Below, piece after piece: positions 8,821-18,286 of a stretch of DNA of 64,000 bases. The stretch spans positions 186,001-250,000 of the forward strand of contig NZ_WBJS01000001.1 in the NCBI RefSeq assembly GCF_009296265.1, read 5' to 3'. A program made the position numbers and the translations under genes. Origin of the DNA: Thioclava sp. JE_KL1. Its GTDB lineage: Bacteria > Pseudomonadota > Alphaproteobacteria > Rhodobacterales > Rhodobacteraceae. The notes below the pieces were generated by a model. It was not told the DNA's origin and ran no database searches. It worked only from the letters and a program-made list of their open reading frames with translations. How positions within the stretch are numbered: position 1 is the first letter of the stretch; each line of letters opens with the position of its first letter.

Positions 8821-9752
8821 TGCGCGGACCTATCGCAATTGCCGTTCTCGTTGTTCTCATCTTCCTCGGACTGAATTCGGTCTTCGTGGTGGACGAGCGT
8901 GAAAAGGCCCTCGTGCTGCGCTTCGGTGAGGTGCAGCAGGTGAAGACCGAGCCCGGTCTCGGGTTCAAGATTCCGGTCGTGGACACCATCGTGAAATACG
9001 ATGACCGCATCCTAAGCCTGACCACGCAGCCGCTCGAAGTCACGCCCGAGGATGACCGCCGTCTCGTGGTCGACGCCTTCGCGCGCTGGCGCATCGTCGA
9101 CGCGGTGAAATTCCGCGAAGCGGTGGGCGCTGGTGGCGAGACGACCGCAAAGAGCCGCATCGACGGCATCCTGAACAACGCGATCCGCGAAGTTCTGGGC
9201 TCGGTCCCTTCGACGGCTGTGCTGTCGGATGACCGGACGCCGCTGATGAACCGCATCCGTGATCTGGCACGGCGCGAGGCGCTGTCGCTGGGCGTGGACG
9301 TGATCGACGTGCGTCTGACGCGCACCGATCTGCCCGAGCAGAACCTCGCCTCCACCTATGGCCGGATGCGGGCAGAGCGTGAACGCGAAGCCGCCGACGA
9401 GCGCGCCCGCGGCGCAGAAGCTGCACAGCGCATCCGCGCAACCGCCGACCGTACCGCGGTCGAAGTCACCTCGGAGGCCAAGAAACAGGCCGAGATCGTG
9501 CGCGGTGAAGCCGATGCGCAGGCCAACAAGGTCTATGCGGATGCGTACGGCAAGGATCGCCAGTTCTTCGCCTTCGTGCGCGCACTGCAATTCTACGCGC
9601 AGTCGATGAAGACGCAGACCTCGTCGCTGGTGACGCAGCCCGACAGCCTCTACTTCGATTACGGGCGCTTCCTGCGCTCGATCGGGGAAAACCCGGGGCC
9701 CGAAACCGGTGCAGGCCGGGGCAGTGCATCGGCGAGCCAGGTCGGCCAGTGA
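8820..9752 (+). CDS. hflC: FtsH protease modulator HflC
   Basis: HflC is the partner of HflK in the FtsH-HflKC membrane complex. The 310-aa chain has an N-terminal membrane anchor (IAIAVLVVLIFLGLNSVFVV), a VDEREKALVLRFGEV band-7 start, and a coiled region RAEREREAADERARGAEAAQR followed by the conserved SEAKKQAEIVRGEADAQANKVYADAYGKD block. The start overlaps the hflK stop and its own stop overlaps the next gene start in the same TGATG fashion. Confidence 0.95.
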   Translation: MRGPIAIAVLVVLIFLGLNSVFVVDEREKALVLRFGEVQQVKTEPGLGFKIPVVDTIVKYDDRILSLTTQPLEVTPEDDRRLVVDAFARWRIVDAVKFREAVGAGGETTAKSRIDGILNNAIREVLGSVPSTAVLSDDRTPLMNRIRDLARREALSLGVDVIDVRLTRTDLPEQNLASTYGRMRAEREREAADERARGAEAAQRIRATADRTAVEVTSEAKKQAEIVRGEADAQANKVYADAYGKDRQFFAFVRALQFYAQSMKTQTSSLVTQPDSLYFDYGRFLRSIGENPGPETGAGRGSASASQVGQ

Positions 9753-9943
9753 TGGAGATGCTTTTGACCGGTCTCGGACTGGTCCTTGTGATCGAGGGGC
9801 TGGCGCTTGCGCTGGCCCCTTCACGTATCGAGGAAGCGCTGGACATGCTGCGCGCCATGTCGGCGGGCCAACGTCGTGCCCTTGGCCTTGCGGATCTGGC
9901 GACGGGCGTGGCGCTCCTCTGGGCGCTGCGGCAGTTCGGATAA
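9752..9943 (+). CDS. DUF2065 small membrane protein (YjeT-like)
   Basis: This 63-aa protein matches the DUF2065 pattern: a first hydrophobic helix (MLLTGLGLVLVIEGLALALAP), a middle segment with MLRAMSAGQRRALGLADLATGV and a second helix (ALLWALRQFG). Its function is unknown; genes of this family commonly sit directly after hflC. The ATG at 9752 shares its A with the hflC stop codon. A GTG three bases earlier is in frame but less likely. Confidence 0.82.
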   Translation: MEMLLTGLGLVLVIEGLALALAPSRIEEALDMLRAMSAGQRRALGLADLATGVALLWALRQFG

Positions 9944-10118
9944 TCGCCCCCGCGCCCGCGCCTCAAACGCAAGAGAGCGCGCCTTCAGCCCCCTGCGACG
10001 CAATTTCCTGTCGTGAATTTTGGCGAATAACTTCCCTTCGCCCCTCCCTGCTCCTACATTTCAAATCAAAGAGAGCATCGCGCCGGTCTTCCGCACCGGC
10101 GAAGCAAGGGAGAGCCAT

Positions 10119-11591
10119 ATGACAATCCTCACCGGACCCGGATCCATGCTGCGCGCCGGATTGAGCGCCGCCACGCTTGCCGTGGCGCTCGCCTGCGCCC
10201 CTCTGGCCGGGCCCGCCTATGCCCGCGCAGCCCCGGAAAGCTTTGCCGAACTCGTCGATCAGGTGTCCAATTCGGTGGTGAACATCACCACCTCGACCAC
10301 GGTGGCCGCGCCGACCGGCGACATGCCGAACTTCCCGCCCGGCTCGCCCTTCGAGGATCTGTTCCGCGATTTCGGCCTGCCGAACCCGAACGCCCCCAAT
10401 GGCCCGAACGGGCGGGGCGCGCCGCGTCGCTCGAACGCGCTCGGCTCCGGCTTCGTGATCTCGGAGGACGGCTATATCGTGACCAATAACCACGTCATCG
10501 AAGATGCCGACGAGATCGAGATCGAATTCTTCTCGGGCAAGCGGCTCGACGCGAAACTGGTGGGCACCGATCCGAAAACCGACATCGCGCTGCTGAAGGT
10601 CGAGAGCGATTCCCCCCTGCCCTTCGTCGCCTTCGGCGACAGCGACGCCGTGCGCGTCGGCGACTGGGTGATGGCGATGGGCAACCCGCTGGGTCAGGGC
10701 TTCTCCGCCTCGGCCGGGATCATCTCGGCGCGCAACCGCGAGCTATCCGGCAGTTATGACGACTACCTGCAGACCGATGCCGCGATCAACCGCGGCAACT
10801 CGGGCGGTCCGCTCTTCGACATGGAAGGCGAGGTCGTCGGCGTGAACACCGCGATCCTGTCGCCCAATGGCGGCTCGATCGGGATCGGCTTCTCGATGGC
10901 GTCGAACGTGGTCGCGAAAGTGGTCGAACAACTCAAGGAATATGGAGAGACGCGGCGCGGCTGGCTGGGTGTGAAAATCCAGGACGTCACCGCGGACATG
11001 GCCGAAGCGATGGGCCTCGAGGCCCCCGAAGGCGCGCTTGTCTCTGAAGTGCCCGATGGCCCCGCCAAGGAAGCCGGCATCGAGGCGGGCGACGTGATCA
11101 CCTCCTTCGATGGCGGCGAGGTCAAGAGCACCCGCGATCTGGTGCGTCGCGTGGCCGACGCGCCGGTGGGCGAGAAGGTCCGCGTGACCGTGATGCGCGA
11201 TGGCGAGGCCAAGACGCTGCTGGTGACGCTGGGCCGCCGCGAAGCCGCCGAGGGCGAACAGCCCCCGAAAGCCGTGCAGGCCCCGCAGGAGGTCGAGAAG
11301 GACATGCTCGGCCTGACCGTGACCCCGCTGACGGATGACCTGCGCACCGAGATGGGTCTGACGAAAGAGGCGAACGGCCTTGTCATCAAGCAGATCGACG
11401 AGACCTCCTCGGCCTATGAGAAAGGGCTGCGCGTCGGCGATCTGATCACCGAGGTCGGGCAGAAACCGGTCTCCGCGGTCGATGATTTCGAAGAGCGCGT
11501 GCAGGCGGCGAAGGATGCGGGGCGTAAGTCGATCCTGCTGTTGATCCGCCGCGCTGGCGAGCCGCGTTTCGTGGCCCTTCCCGTGGAGTGA
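10119..11591 (+). CDS. degP: Periplasmic serine protease, Do/DegP (HtrA) family
   Basis: This 490-aa periplasmic protease/chaperone degrades misfolded envelope proteins. A signal peptide runs to about residue 36 (LAGPAYARA). The trypsin-like triad is complete: His125 in TNNHVIED, Asp155 in KTDIALLK and Ser228 in RGNSGGPL. A Pro/Asn/Gly-rich insert (residues 85-105) corresponds to the LA-loop region, and two PDZ domains follow (beginning near GWLGVKIQDV and DMLGLTVTPL). The ATG at 10119 follows AAGGGAGAG; longer frames upstream lack a signal sequence at their start. It probably acts with the upstream HflKC genes in envelope protein quality control, although a 175-base gap suggests its own promoter. 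It ends at a strong terminator. Confidence 0.93.
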   Translation: MTILTGPGSMLRAGLSAATLAVALACAPLAGPAYARAAPESFAELVDQVSNSVVNITTSTTVAAPTGDMPNFPPGSPFEDLFRDFGLPNPNAPNGPNGRGAPRRSNALGSGFVISEDGYIVTNNHVIEDADEIEIEFFSGKRLDAKLVGTDPKTDIALLKVESDSPLPFVAFGDSDAVRVGDWVMAMGNPLGQGFSASAGIISARNRELSGSYDDYLQTDAAINRGNSGGPLFDMEGEVVGVNTAILSPNGGSIGIGFSMASNVVAKVVEQLKEYGETRRGWLGVKIQDVTADMAEAMGLEAPEGALVSEVPDGPAKEAGIEAGDVITSFDGGEVKSTRDLVRRVADAPVGEKVRVTVMRDGEAKTLLVTLGRREAAEGEQPPKAVQAPQEVEKDMLGLTVTPLTDDLRTEMGLTKEANGLVIKQIDETSSAYEKGLRVGDLITEVGQKPVSAVDDFEERVQAAKDAGRKSILLLIRRAGEPRFVALPVE

Positions 11592-11613
11592 TCCGCACCG
11601 TTCAAAACGATAG

Positions 11614-11642
11614 AAAAGGCGCCCCGCGGGGCGCCTTTTTCA
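11614..11642 (+). terminator. Rho-independent terminator of degP
   Basis: A perfect stem AAGGCGCCCC / GGGGCGCCTT with a two-base centre is followed by a run of T. Its right half, through the T run and the following CA, is repeated 840 bases downstream at 12463-12482, where it abuts the stop codon of the convergent MFS gene. In the ancestral state this was probably a shared bidirectional terminator. Confidence 0.92.
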
Positions 11643-12482
11643 GTAAATGGTGCGCGTGAGAACCTTGAAGGCTCGAAGCGCAATGGCCGCTTCGGGCCTA
11701 CTGCGGACTTTGCTTCCTGTTGCGAAGGTTGGAGCGTCATCAATCTTCGCCTAACTTGGCTGAGTGGGCCGGAATACCGCGAGGGCATCAGTGCTTCAGT
11801 CCGACGACATCGCTTCTCTGCTGCGCGAAAACCGGCAGCGATGGGAGCTTCTTGAGTTGGTTGAATCACTCAATCTGCGTCAGGGAAGCATCGGTGCGGG
11901 CTTTGTCCGAAACTTCGTGTGGGACGCCCTTCACGGTCGGGCTTCGGATTGCAGAGATGACGACATAGACGTTCTCTACTTCGACGATAAAAACCTCGAT
12001 CCTGCGTTGGACGAAGCTTTTGAGAATTGGCTTCGCCAAGCAGCGCCGGAGTACCAATGGTCCGTGAAAAACCAGGCGAGAATGCACCTGCGAAACGGAG
12101 ATTCACCATATTGTTCAGTGGCAGATGCAATGCGCTACTGGCCAGAAACGGCCACGGCAGTCGCGGCCCAAAGGTCGGGCTCAGATTGTCGGATCCTTGC
12201 TCCCTTCACGCTCAACGACCTCTGTTCGATGATTTTGCGCCCAGCATCGAGCTTGCCACATAAGCGCGAAGCCTTCCGGACCAGAGTTCAGAGAAAAGGC
12301 TGGCTGGAACGATGGCCACTGGTGCGAGTGGTAGAAAGGTCCGCCTAGCCGACATCCGCCGCAGACAGCTCTCGAAGTTCCCGTCGGGAGCTGCTGATCG
12401 ACATGGCGTTGCGCCTACAATGCGTCCGGCCCCAAGCTACACCATTTACTGCATGGGGCTGACCCGCGGGGCGCCTTTTTCA
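11623..12482. mobile_element. Small inserted islet with 20-bp direct repeats and 12-bp inverted repeats
   Basis: The 20-base sequence CCCGCGGGGCGCCTTTTTCA occurs at 11623-11642 and again at 12463-12482, exactly 840 bases apart. Just inside lie inverted repeats CAGTAAATGGTG (11641-11652) and CACCATTTACTG (12440-12451). The enclosed roughly 820 bases carry one gene, a nucleotidyltransferase, whose codon use is visibly less GC-rich than its neighbours. The arrangement splits the degP terminator from the convergent MFS gene while preserving both stop codons, so an insertion event is the simplest reading. No transposase or integrase is encoded. Confidence 0.7.
11791..12348 (+). CDS. Nucleotidyltransferase family protein (NTP_transf_6 / DUF925-like)
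   Basis: This 185-aa protein matches the NTP_transf_6 family (B. subtilis YitH-like): FVRNFVWDALHGR, the acidic CRDDDIDVLYFDDKN metal-binding motif, WSVKNQARMHLRNGDSPYCSVADAMRYWPETATAVA, and a C-terminal APFTLNDLCSMILRP. The family has a minimal nucleotidyltransferase fold; substrates are unknown. I chose the GTG at 11791 because GAGGG lies five bases upstream; a GTG at 11764 would add nine residues. It is the only gene in an apparently inserted islet, and its base composition differs from the flanking degP and MFS genes, suggesting horizontal acquisition. Confidence 0.8.
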   Translation: MLQSDDIASLLRENRQRWELLELVESLNLRQGSIGAGFVRNFVWDALHGRASDCRDDDIDVLYFDDKNLDPALDEAFENWLRQAAPEYQWSVKNQARMHLRNGDSPYCSVADAMRYWPETATAVAAQRSGSDCRILAPFTLNDLCSMILRPASSLPHKREAFRTRVQRKGWLERWPLVRVVERSA

Positions 12483-13718
12483 TCGTGCCGTTTCGCGCGC
12501 CAGCACCCGGCGCGAGGCGATCGTCAGGCTCCCGGCTGCGATCACGCACCAGACCGCCATGCCCAGCATCTGGGTCGGCAGCTCCACCCCCATATCGATC
12601 AGCACGCCCGTGATCCCCGGCCCGATGGCCGTCGAGAGCACCATCGAGGCCACGATGATCGCGCGGATGCCGCCGAGGTTCTTCACCCCGTAGACCTCGG
12701 GCCAGAGCGCGCCCATCAGCGTGCCGGAAAACCCGTTCGACATGCCAAGCAGCGCCATGAAGGCATAGACGCCCCAGACCGGCGTGACCAAGGCGACCGT
12801 CAGCGAGGCCAATGTCAGCGGGGCCAGAACGAAGGGCAGCAGGCGCAGCGCCCCGAACCGGTCGATCAGCCCGCCGCAGACGAAGCCGAAGCCCACGGTC
12901 GCGAGGGACATCACCGGGAAGGCCGCCGCGAAGGCGAGCGGGGAGTAGCCACGCAGCTCGGTCAGGTAGCCTTGGTGGAAGAAGATTACCGTGCCGATGA
13001 AGGGTGGCGCGAGCAGCCCCGTCAGCAGCATGTAGAGGACCGGATCGCGGATCACCTCCGACCGGGTCCAGTCGCGCGCGGTGCCCGAGGCGCTCGATTG
13101 CACCTCGGTCGCGTTCGGCACCCGCTCGACCTGCATCAGCCGCATCAGGAGCGGCCAGGCGATCAAGACCAGCACCCCGGCCGAGAGCCACCACGCGAGA
13201 TGCCAATTGCCGCTCGCCTGCGCGATCAGCACCACCAGAACCGGCAGCACCGCAGAGCCGAAGGGTTGGCCCGGCACGATCAGTGACATCGCCTTGCCGC
13301 GGCTCGCGACGAACCAGCGGCCGATCTCGGTGAAGGCAATCTCGGTCATCATGCCCTGCCCGAAAAGCCGCAGCATGTAGATCGCCAGCGTCAGGAAGAT
13401 CAGGTTCGGGGCAAGCGTGATCCCGATACAGGCCAGCGCGAGCAGCGGAATGGTGAAGCGCACGACCTTCCAGCCGGGCATCAGGTCGAGCGTGCGCCCC
13501 AGAAACGGCAGCGTCGAGGCCGAGGCCAGCGTCGCCACCATGTAGAGCGCGCCGAAGGTGCCGCCCGACAGGCCGAAAGTCGCCCGGATGTCATTGCCCG
13601 ACAGGCCAATGAAGAAGGTCTGACCGAAGGAGGAGAACAGCGTCAGCAGGAACCCCGCGCCGAGCCAGCGGGCATTGTCGCGCATGAAGCGCAGGTTGCT
13701 GCCGAAAAGCTTATGCAT
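12480..13718 (-). CDS. Major facilitator superfamily transporter
   Basis: This 412-aa inner-membrane protein has about twelve hydrophobic segments in two halves, an MFS layout. The N-terminal half includes FLLTLFSSFGQTFFIGLSG and the inter-helix GRTLDLMPGWKV, and the second half includes GGLIDRFGALRLLPF, both resembling the MFS loop 2-3 and 8-9 motifs. The substrate cannot be inferred. The ATG at 13716-13718 (MHKLFGSN) follows a G-rich AGGGGG stretch. The stop codon TCA (reverse strand) at 12480-12482 lies inside the 20-bp repeat that marks the right edge of the islet. Confidence 0.85.
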   Translation of the reverse strand: MHKLFGSNLRFMRDNARWLGAGFLLTLFSSFGQTFFIGLSGNDIRATFGLSGGTFGALYMVATLASASTLPFLGRTLDLMPGWKVVRFTIPLLALACIGITLAPNLIFLTLAIYMLRLFGQGMMTEIAFTEIGRWFVASRGKAMSLIVPGQPFGSAVLPVLVVLIAQASGNWHLAWWLSAGVLVLIAWPLLMRLMQVERVPNATEVQSSASGTARDWTRSEVIRDPVLYMLLTGLLAPPFIGTVIFFHQGYLTELRGYSPLAFAAAFPVMSLATVGFGFVCGGLIDRFGALRLLPFVLAPLTLASLTVALVTPVWGVYAFMALLGMSNGFSGTLMGALWPEVYGVKNLGGIRAIIVASMVLSTAIGPGITGVLIDMGVELPTQMLGMAVWCVIAAGSLTIASRRVLARETAR

Positions 13719-13826
13719 GATGCCCCCTGTCCTTTGGCCCCGGTTAGAGCCCCTTCCCCCCGTGGGCACAACCCCGCCGCCTGCGCAAAGGGCTGTGCGG
13801 CGATGCGATGGCGGGCGCGAGCGGCC

Positions 13827-14880
<1,054 letters not shown>

Positions 14881-14881
<1 letters not shown>

Positions 14882-15642
14882 TGCGACGCGCGGTGGCCCT
14901 CGCCTTTGCGCTGGTCACCGCTGCCGCCCTGCCCGCGCGGGCCGAGATCACCCTCGCTGCGCGGTTCACCGAGCCTACGGATCGCTACGGTCACGGCGCG
15001 CTCGGCCCCGATCAGGAATTCGCAAATCTCCAGATCGACGTGACCCGCAAGGCGGGCAATCCCAAGGGTCTGTTCTCAGGCCACAGCACGTTGACCTACG
15101 AGCTGCGCCTCGACCCCGACATGGTCTATGAGGATACGGCGCCGCGCCTGAGCGATCTCGACGGCGATGGCATCGCCGAGGTGATCGTGGTGCAATCGCA
15201 TCTGAAGTTCGGCTCGCGGCTTCTGGTGCTAACGGTGAAATCGGGAAAGCCGGAATTCCTCGCCGCGACCGATTTCGTGGGCGAGCCGAACCATTGGCTC
15301 GCGCCCATCGGCAGCGCCGATTTCAATGGCAACGGGCATCGCGACATCGCGCTGATCGACGCGCCGCATCGGTTGGGCGTGCTGCGCGTTTTCGAGTATC
15401 GCGACGGCGCTTTGCACCCGACCTTCGCGGGCGGGCAGTTCACCAATCACCGTTTCGGGTCTGACACGATCCTGGGCGGGGTGCGCGATTGCGGCTCTGG
15501 TCCCGAGATGGTCGTCGCCAGTTTCGACTGGTCCGCGTTGCTGTCGCTCTCTGTCACGCCCAGACAAACCGTGGAATGGACACGCCTCAGCACCGACACC
15601 TCGCCCGGCGGTTTCGCGAAAGCGCTGAACTGCAACGGCTGA
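14881..15642 (+). CDS. Exported FG-GAP/VCBS-like repeat protein
   Basis: This 253-aa protein has a cleavable signal peptide (ALAFALVTAAALPARAE) and at least two calcium-binding-like repeats, LSDLDGDGIAEVIVV and SADFNGNGHRDIALID, of the FG-GAP/VCBS type, suggesting a partial beta-propeller in the periplasm. No enzyme motif is visible. The start ATG at 14881 shares a base with the ferredoxin stop, so the two are translationally coupled, though no functional link is obvious. Confidence 0.78.
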
Positions 15643-15757
15643 GCCCTGTCGCACCAGCCTCGGGAACCGCCCTGCCCCCGCCCATGTTACCCCTGCATCA
15701 CGACACCGGCGCGCGGTCGTTCCTCCCCGTCGCGCGCCCCGATGCAGGATCCCAGCC

Positions 15758-16708
15758 ATGGCCGACGCCCAAGCCTCCGAAGAAAAGCCGATTGCCGTCT
15801 ATGGGGCGCTCGCGGCGAACCTCCTGATCGCCATCGCGAAATTCATAGCCGCGGCCTTCACGGGTAGCTCATCCATGCTGGCGGAGGCGTTCCACTCGGT
15901 GGTCGATACCGGCAATGAGGGGCTGCTGTTGCTGGGCCACAAGCGCAGCAAGAAGGAACCGGACGAGAAACACCCGTTCGGCTATGGCAAGGAGCTGTAT
16001 TTCTGGTCGCTCGTCGTCGCGATGCTGCTGTTTGCGATCGGCGGCGGGCTCTCGATCTATGAGGGCATCGTCCATATCCAGAACCCCGAGCCGATCGAAA
16101 AGCCGATCTGGAATTACGGCGTGCTGCTCGTGGCTTTCCTCGCCGAAGGCACGTCCTGGGTCATCGCGATCCGTCAGCTTCTGAAGCAGCGCAAACCGGG
16201 CGAAGGCTATTTCAAAGCCTTCCGCCGTTCCAAGGACCCGTCGATCTTCGTCGTCGTCGCCGAAGACAGTGCGGCCCTTCTGGGTATCCTCGCCGCCGCA
16301 CTTGGCGTCTATCTCTCGGTGACGTTCGAGAACCCGTTCTTCGACGGCGCGGCCTCCATCGTCATCGGGCTCATCCTGATCGTCGTCGCCATCATCCTCG
16401 TCTACGAGACCCGCGCGCTGATCATGGGCGAAGCCGCTGACCGCGACGTGCGCAAGTCGATCCGCGAGATCGCGACCGGGTTCGACGAGGTCGCAGAGGT
16501 CAAACGCCTCCTGACGATGCATTTCGCGCCCGATCAGGTGCTGGTGAATATCGAGCTGAAGATGCGCACAGACCTCTCGCCCGAAGCGATCTTCCACGCG
16601 GTGGAGGCGGTGCAGAAGAAAATCCACGAGGCCCATCCCGAGGTTTCGAGCGTTTTCCTCGAAATCGAATCCCTGCGCGGTACGCAGCCTGAAAACGCGG
16701 CGGCCTGA
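15758..16708 (+). CDS. Cation diffusion facilitator family metal exporter
   Basis: This 316-aa inner-membrane protein belongs to the CDF family and probably exports a divalent cation in exchange for protons. Hydrophobic segments include YGALAANLLIAIAKFIAAAF, the metal-site helix SSMLAEAFHSVVDTGNE, LVVAMLLFAIGGGLSIYEG, and VVVAEDSAALLGILAAALG. A cytoplasmic C-terminal domain (VAEVKRLLTMHFAPDQVLVNIELK) follows. The sequence resembles the SLC30A9-like branch, in which the second metal-site His is replaced by an acidic residue. The metal specificity is not predictable here. Single gene. Confidence 0.87.
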   Translation: MADAQASEEKPIAVYGALAANLLIAIAKFIAAAFTGSSSMLAEAFHSVVDTGNEGLLLLGHKRSKKEPDEKHPFGYGKELYFWSLVVAMLLFAIGGGLSIYEGIVHIQNPEPIEKPIWNYGVLLVAFLAEGTSWVIAIRQLLKQRKPGEGYFKAFRRSKDPSIFVVVAEDSAALLGILAAALGVYLSVTFENPFFDGAASIVIGLILIVVAIILVYETRALIMGEAADRDVRKSIREIATGFDEVAEVKRLLTMHFAPDQVLVNIELKMRTDLSPEAIFHAVEAVQKKIHEAHPEVSSVFLEIESLRGTQPENAAA

Positions 16709-16852
16709 GGCCGCGCGCCGCGCTCCTGACGCGATGCCGCTTTTCACCGCAACGCCGTCGCTTTCTCCCGCGCCCCTCCCCGGACTCGGGGTGATTGTGT
16801 CCCCACCCCCGGCGCGCTAGGAAACCGGGCGAAAGATCAAAAGGGATGCGAC

Positions 16853-17749
16853 ATGACCCAGACTGCCGACGCTTACGTTCTCACCGTTGCCTGCCCCTCG
16901 ACGCGGGGGATCGTCGCGGGGATCGCGAACGTGTTGGCCGATCAGGGCTGCAACATCACCGACTCGCATCAGTATGACGACCCGAAGACGGGCCAGTTCT
17001 TCATGCGCGTCAGCTTCGTCTCCGAGAAGGGCAAGGATGCCGAGACGATCCGCGCCGCCTTCGAGCCGGTCGCCAAGGATTTCGAGATGGACTGGGCGGT
17101 CCGCGACTCCCGCGAGAAGATGAAGGTTCTGGTGATGGTGTCGAACTTCGGCCACTGCCTGAACGACCTTCTCTATCGCTGGCGCATCGGGGCGCTGCCA
17201 ATCGAGATCGTGGGCGTGGTGTCGAACCACATGACCTATCAGAAGGTCGTCGTGAACCATGACCTGCCCTTCCACCACATCAAGGTGACGAAAGAGAACA
17301 AGCCCGAGGCCGAGAAGCGTCTTCTGGACGTCGTCGATGAGTCGGGTGCGGAACTGATCGTGCTGGCGCGCTACATGCAGATCCTGTCGGATGCGCTGTG
17401 CCAGAAGATGTCGGGCCGGATCATCAACATCCACCACTCCTTCCTGCCGAGCTTCAAGGGTGCGAACCCCTACAAGCAGGCCTATGAGCGTGGCGTGAAG
17501 CTGATCGGGGCGACCTCGCATTACGTGACCGCCGATCTCGACGAAGGCCCGATCATCGAGCAGGACACCGTGCGCGTCACCCATGCGCAAAGCCCGTCGG
17601 ATTACGTCTCGCTGGGCCGCGATGTCGAGGCGCAGGTGCTTTCGCGCGCGATCCACGCCCATGTGCAGCACCGGGTGTTCCTGAACGACAGCAAGACGGT
17701 CGTCTTCCCGGCCTCGCCTGGCGCCTACGCCTCCGAGCGGATGGGCTGA
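16853..17749 (+). CDS. purU: Formyltetrahydrofolate deformylase
   Basis: PurU hydrolyses 10-formyl-THF to formate and THF, supplying formate and balancing one-carbon pools. The 298-aa chain has an N-terminal ACT-type regulatory domain (VLTVACPSTRGIVAGIANVLADQGCNI) and a C-terminal formyl-transferase-type domain with the catalytic INIHHSFLPSFKGANPY and GATSHYVTADLDEGPIIEQD. An AAAAGGG site lies just upstream. Its stop directly abuts the stop of the convergent 5-formyl-THF cyclo-ligase with no bases between, placing two enzymes of folate one-carbon metabolism tail to tail. Confidence 0.95.
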   Translation: MTQTADAYVLTVACPSTRGIVAGIANVLADQGCNITDSHQYDDPKTGQFFMRVSFVSEKGKDAETIRAAFEPVAKDFEMDWAVRDSREKMKVLVMVSNFGHCLNDLLYRWRIGALPIEIVGVVSNHMTYQKVVVNHDLPFHHIKVTKENKPEAEKRLLDVVDESGAELIVLARYMQILSDALCQKMSGRIINIHHSFLPSFKGANPYKQAYERGVKLIGATSHYVTADLDEGPIIEQDTVRVTHAQSPSDYVSLGRDVEAQVLSRAIHAHVQHRVFLNDSKTVVFPASPGAYASERMG

Positions 17750-18286
17750 TCAGAGATGTAGGATGCCCGCCTCGGTCACGATCATGTCGAGAGGCTGATC
17801 GGTCGGCTCGGTGGGCACTTCCGGCACTTCCTGCGCCGCAAAAGCAAAGCCGATCGCCGTGACGGGGCCGCGGGCGCGCAGCCCCTCCAGCGTGCGGTCG
17901 TAGAAGCCGCCGCCATAGCCCAGCCGATAGCCCTTCGCGTCGAAAGCCAGTAGCGGCACGATCAGCACCTCGGGGGTGACCTCTTCGCCCTCCGCCGGGA
18001 TATGCGCCCCGAACGCGCCCGCGATCATCTCGGTCTCGGGCGTCCAGCGGTGAAAGACCAAAGGCTGCGCCTCCGCGACCACCACCGGCAGACAGAGCGG
18101 CCCGCCATGGGCGACCATCGCCGGGCGCGGATCGGGCTCGGTGCGGATCGGCCAATAGCCCGCGAGCACCTTGCCCGCGAAGGGCTCCAGCGCCGCTGTC
18201 AGCGCACGGGTCGCCGCCCCGTCATCGGCGGCATGGGCCGCCTTACGCGCCGCGAAAGCGTCCTTGCGCGCGAGATCCTTGCTCAT
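17750..18286 (-). CDS. 5-formyltetrahydrofolate cyclo-ligase
   Basis: This enzyme converts 5-formyl-THF to 5,10-methenyl-THF with ATP. The 178-aa protein shows the family signature VPLLAFDAKGYRLGYGGGFYDRTL and an N-terminal basic KDLARKDAFAARKAAH. The start ATG overlaps the mgtE stop by four bases (ATGA, 18283-18286), so it is translated from the mgtE transcript. It converges on purU, another one-carbon folate enzyme. Length and motifs are normal for the family. Confidence 0.92.
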   Translation of the reverse strand: MSKDLARKDAFAARKAAHAADDGAATRALTAALEPFAGKVLAGYWPIRTEPDPRPAMVAHGGPLCLPVVVAEAQPLVFHRWTPETEMIAGAFGAHIPAEGEEVTPEVLIVPLLAFDAKGYRLGYGGGFYDRTLEGLRARGPVTAIGFAFAAQEVPEVPTEPTDQPLDMIVTEAGILHL

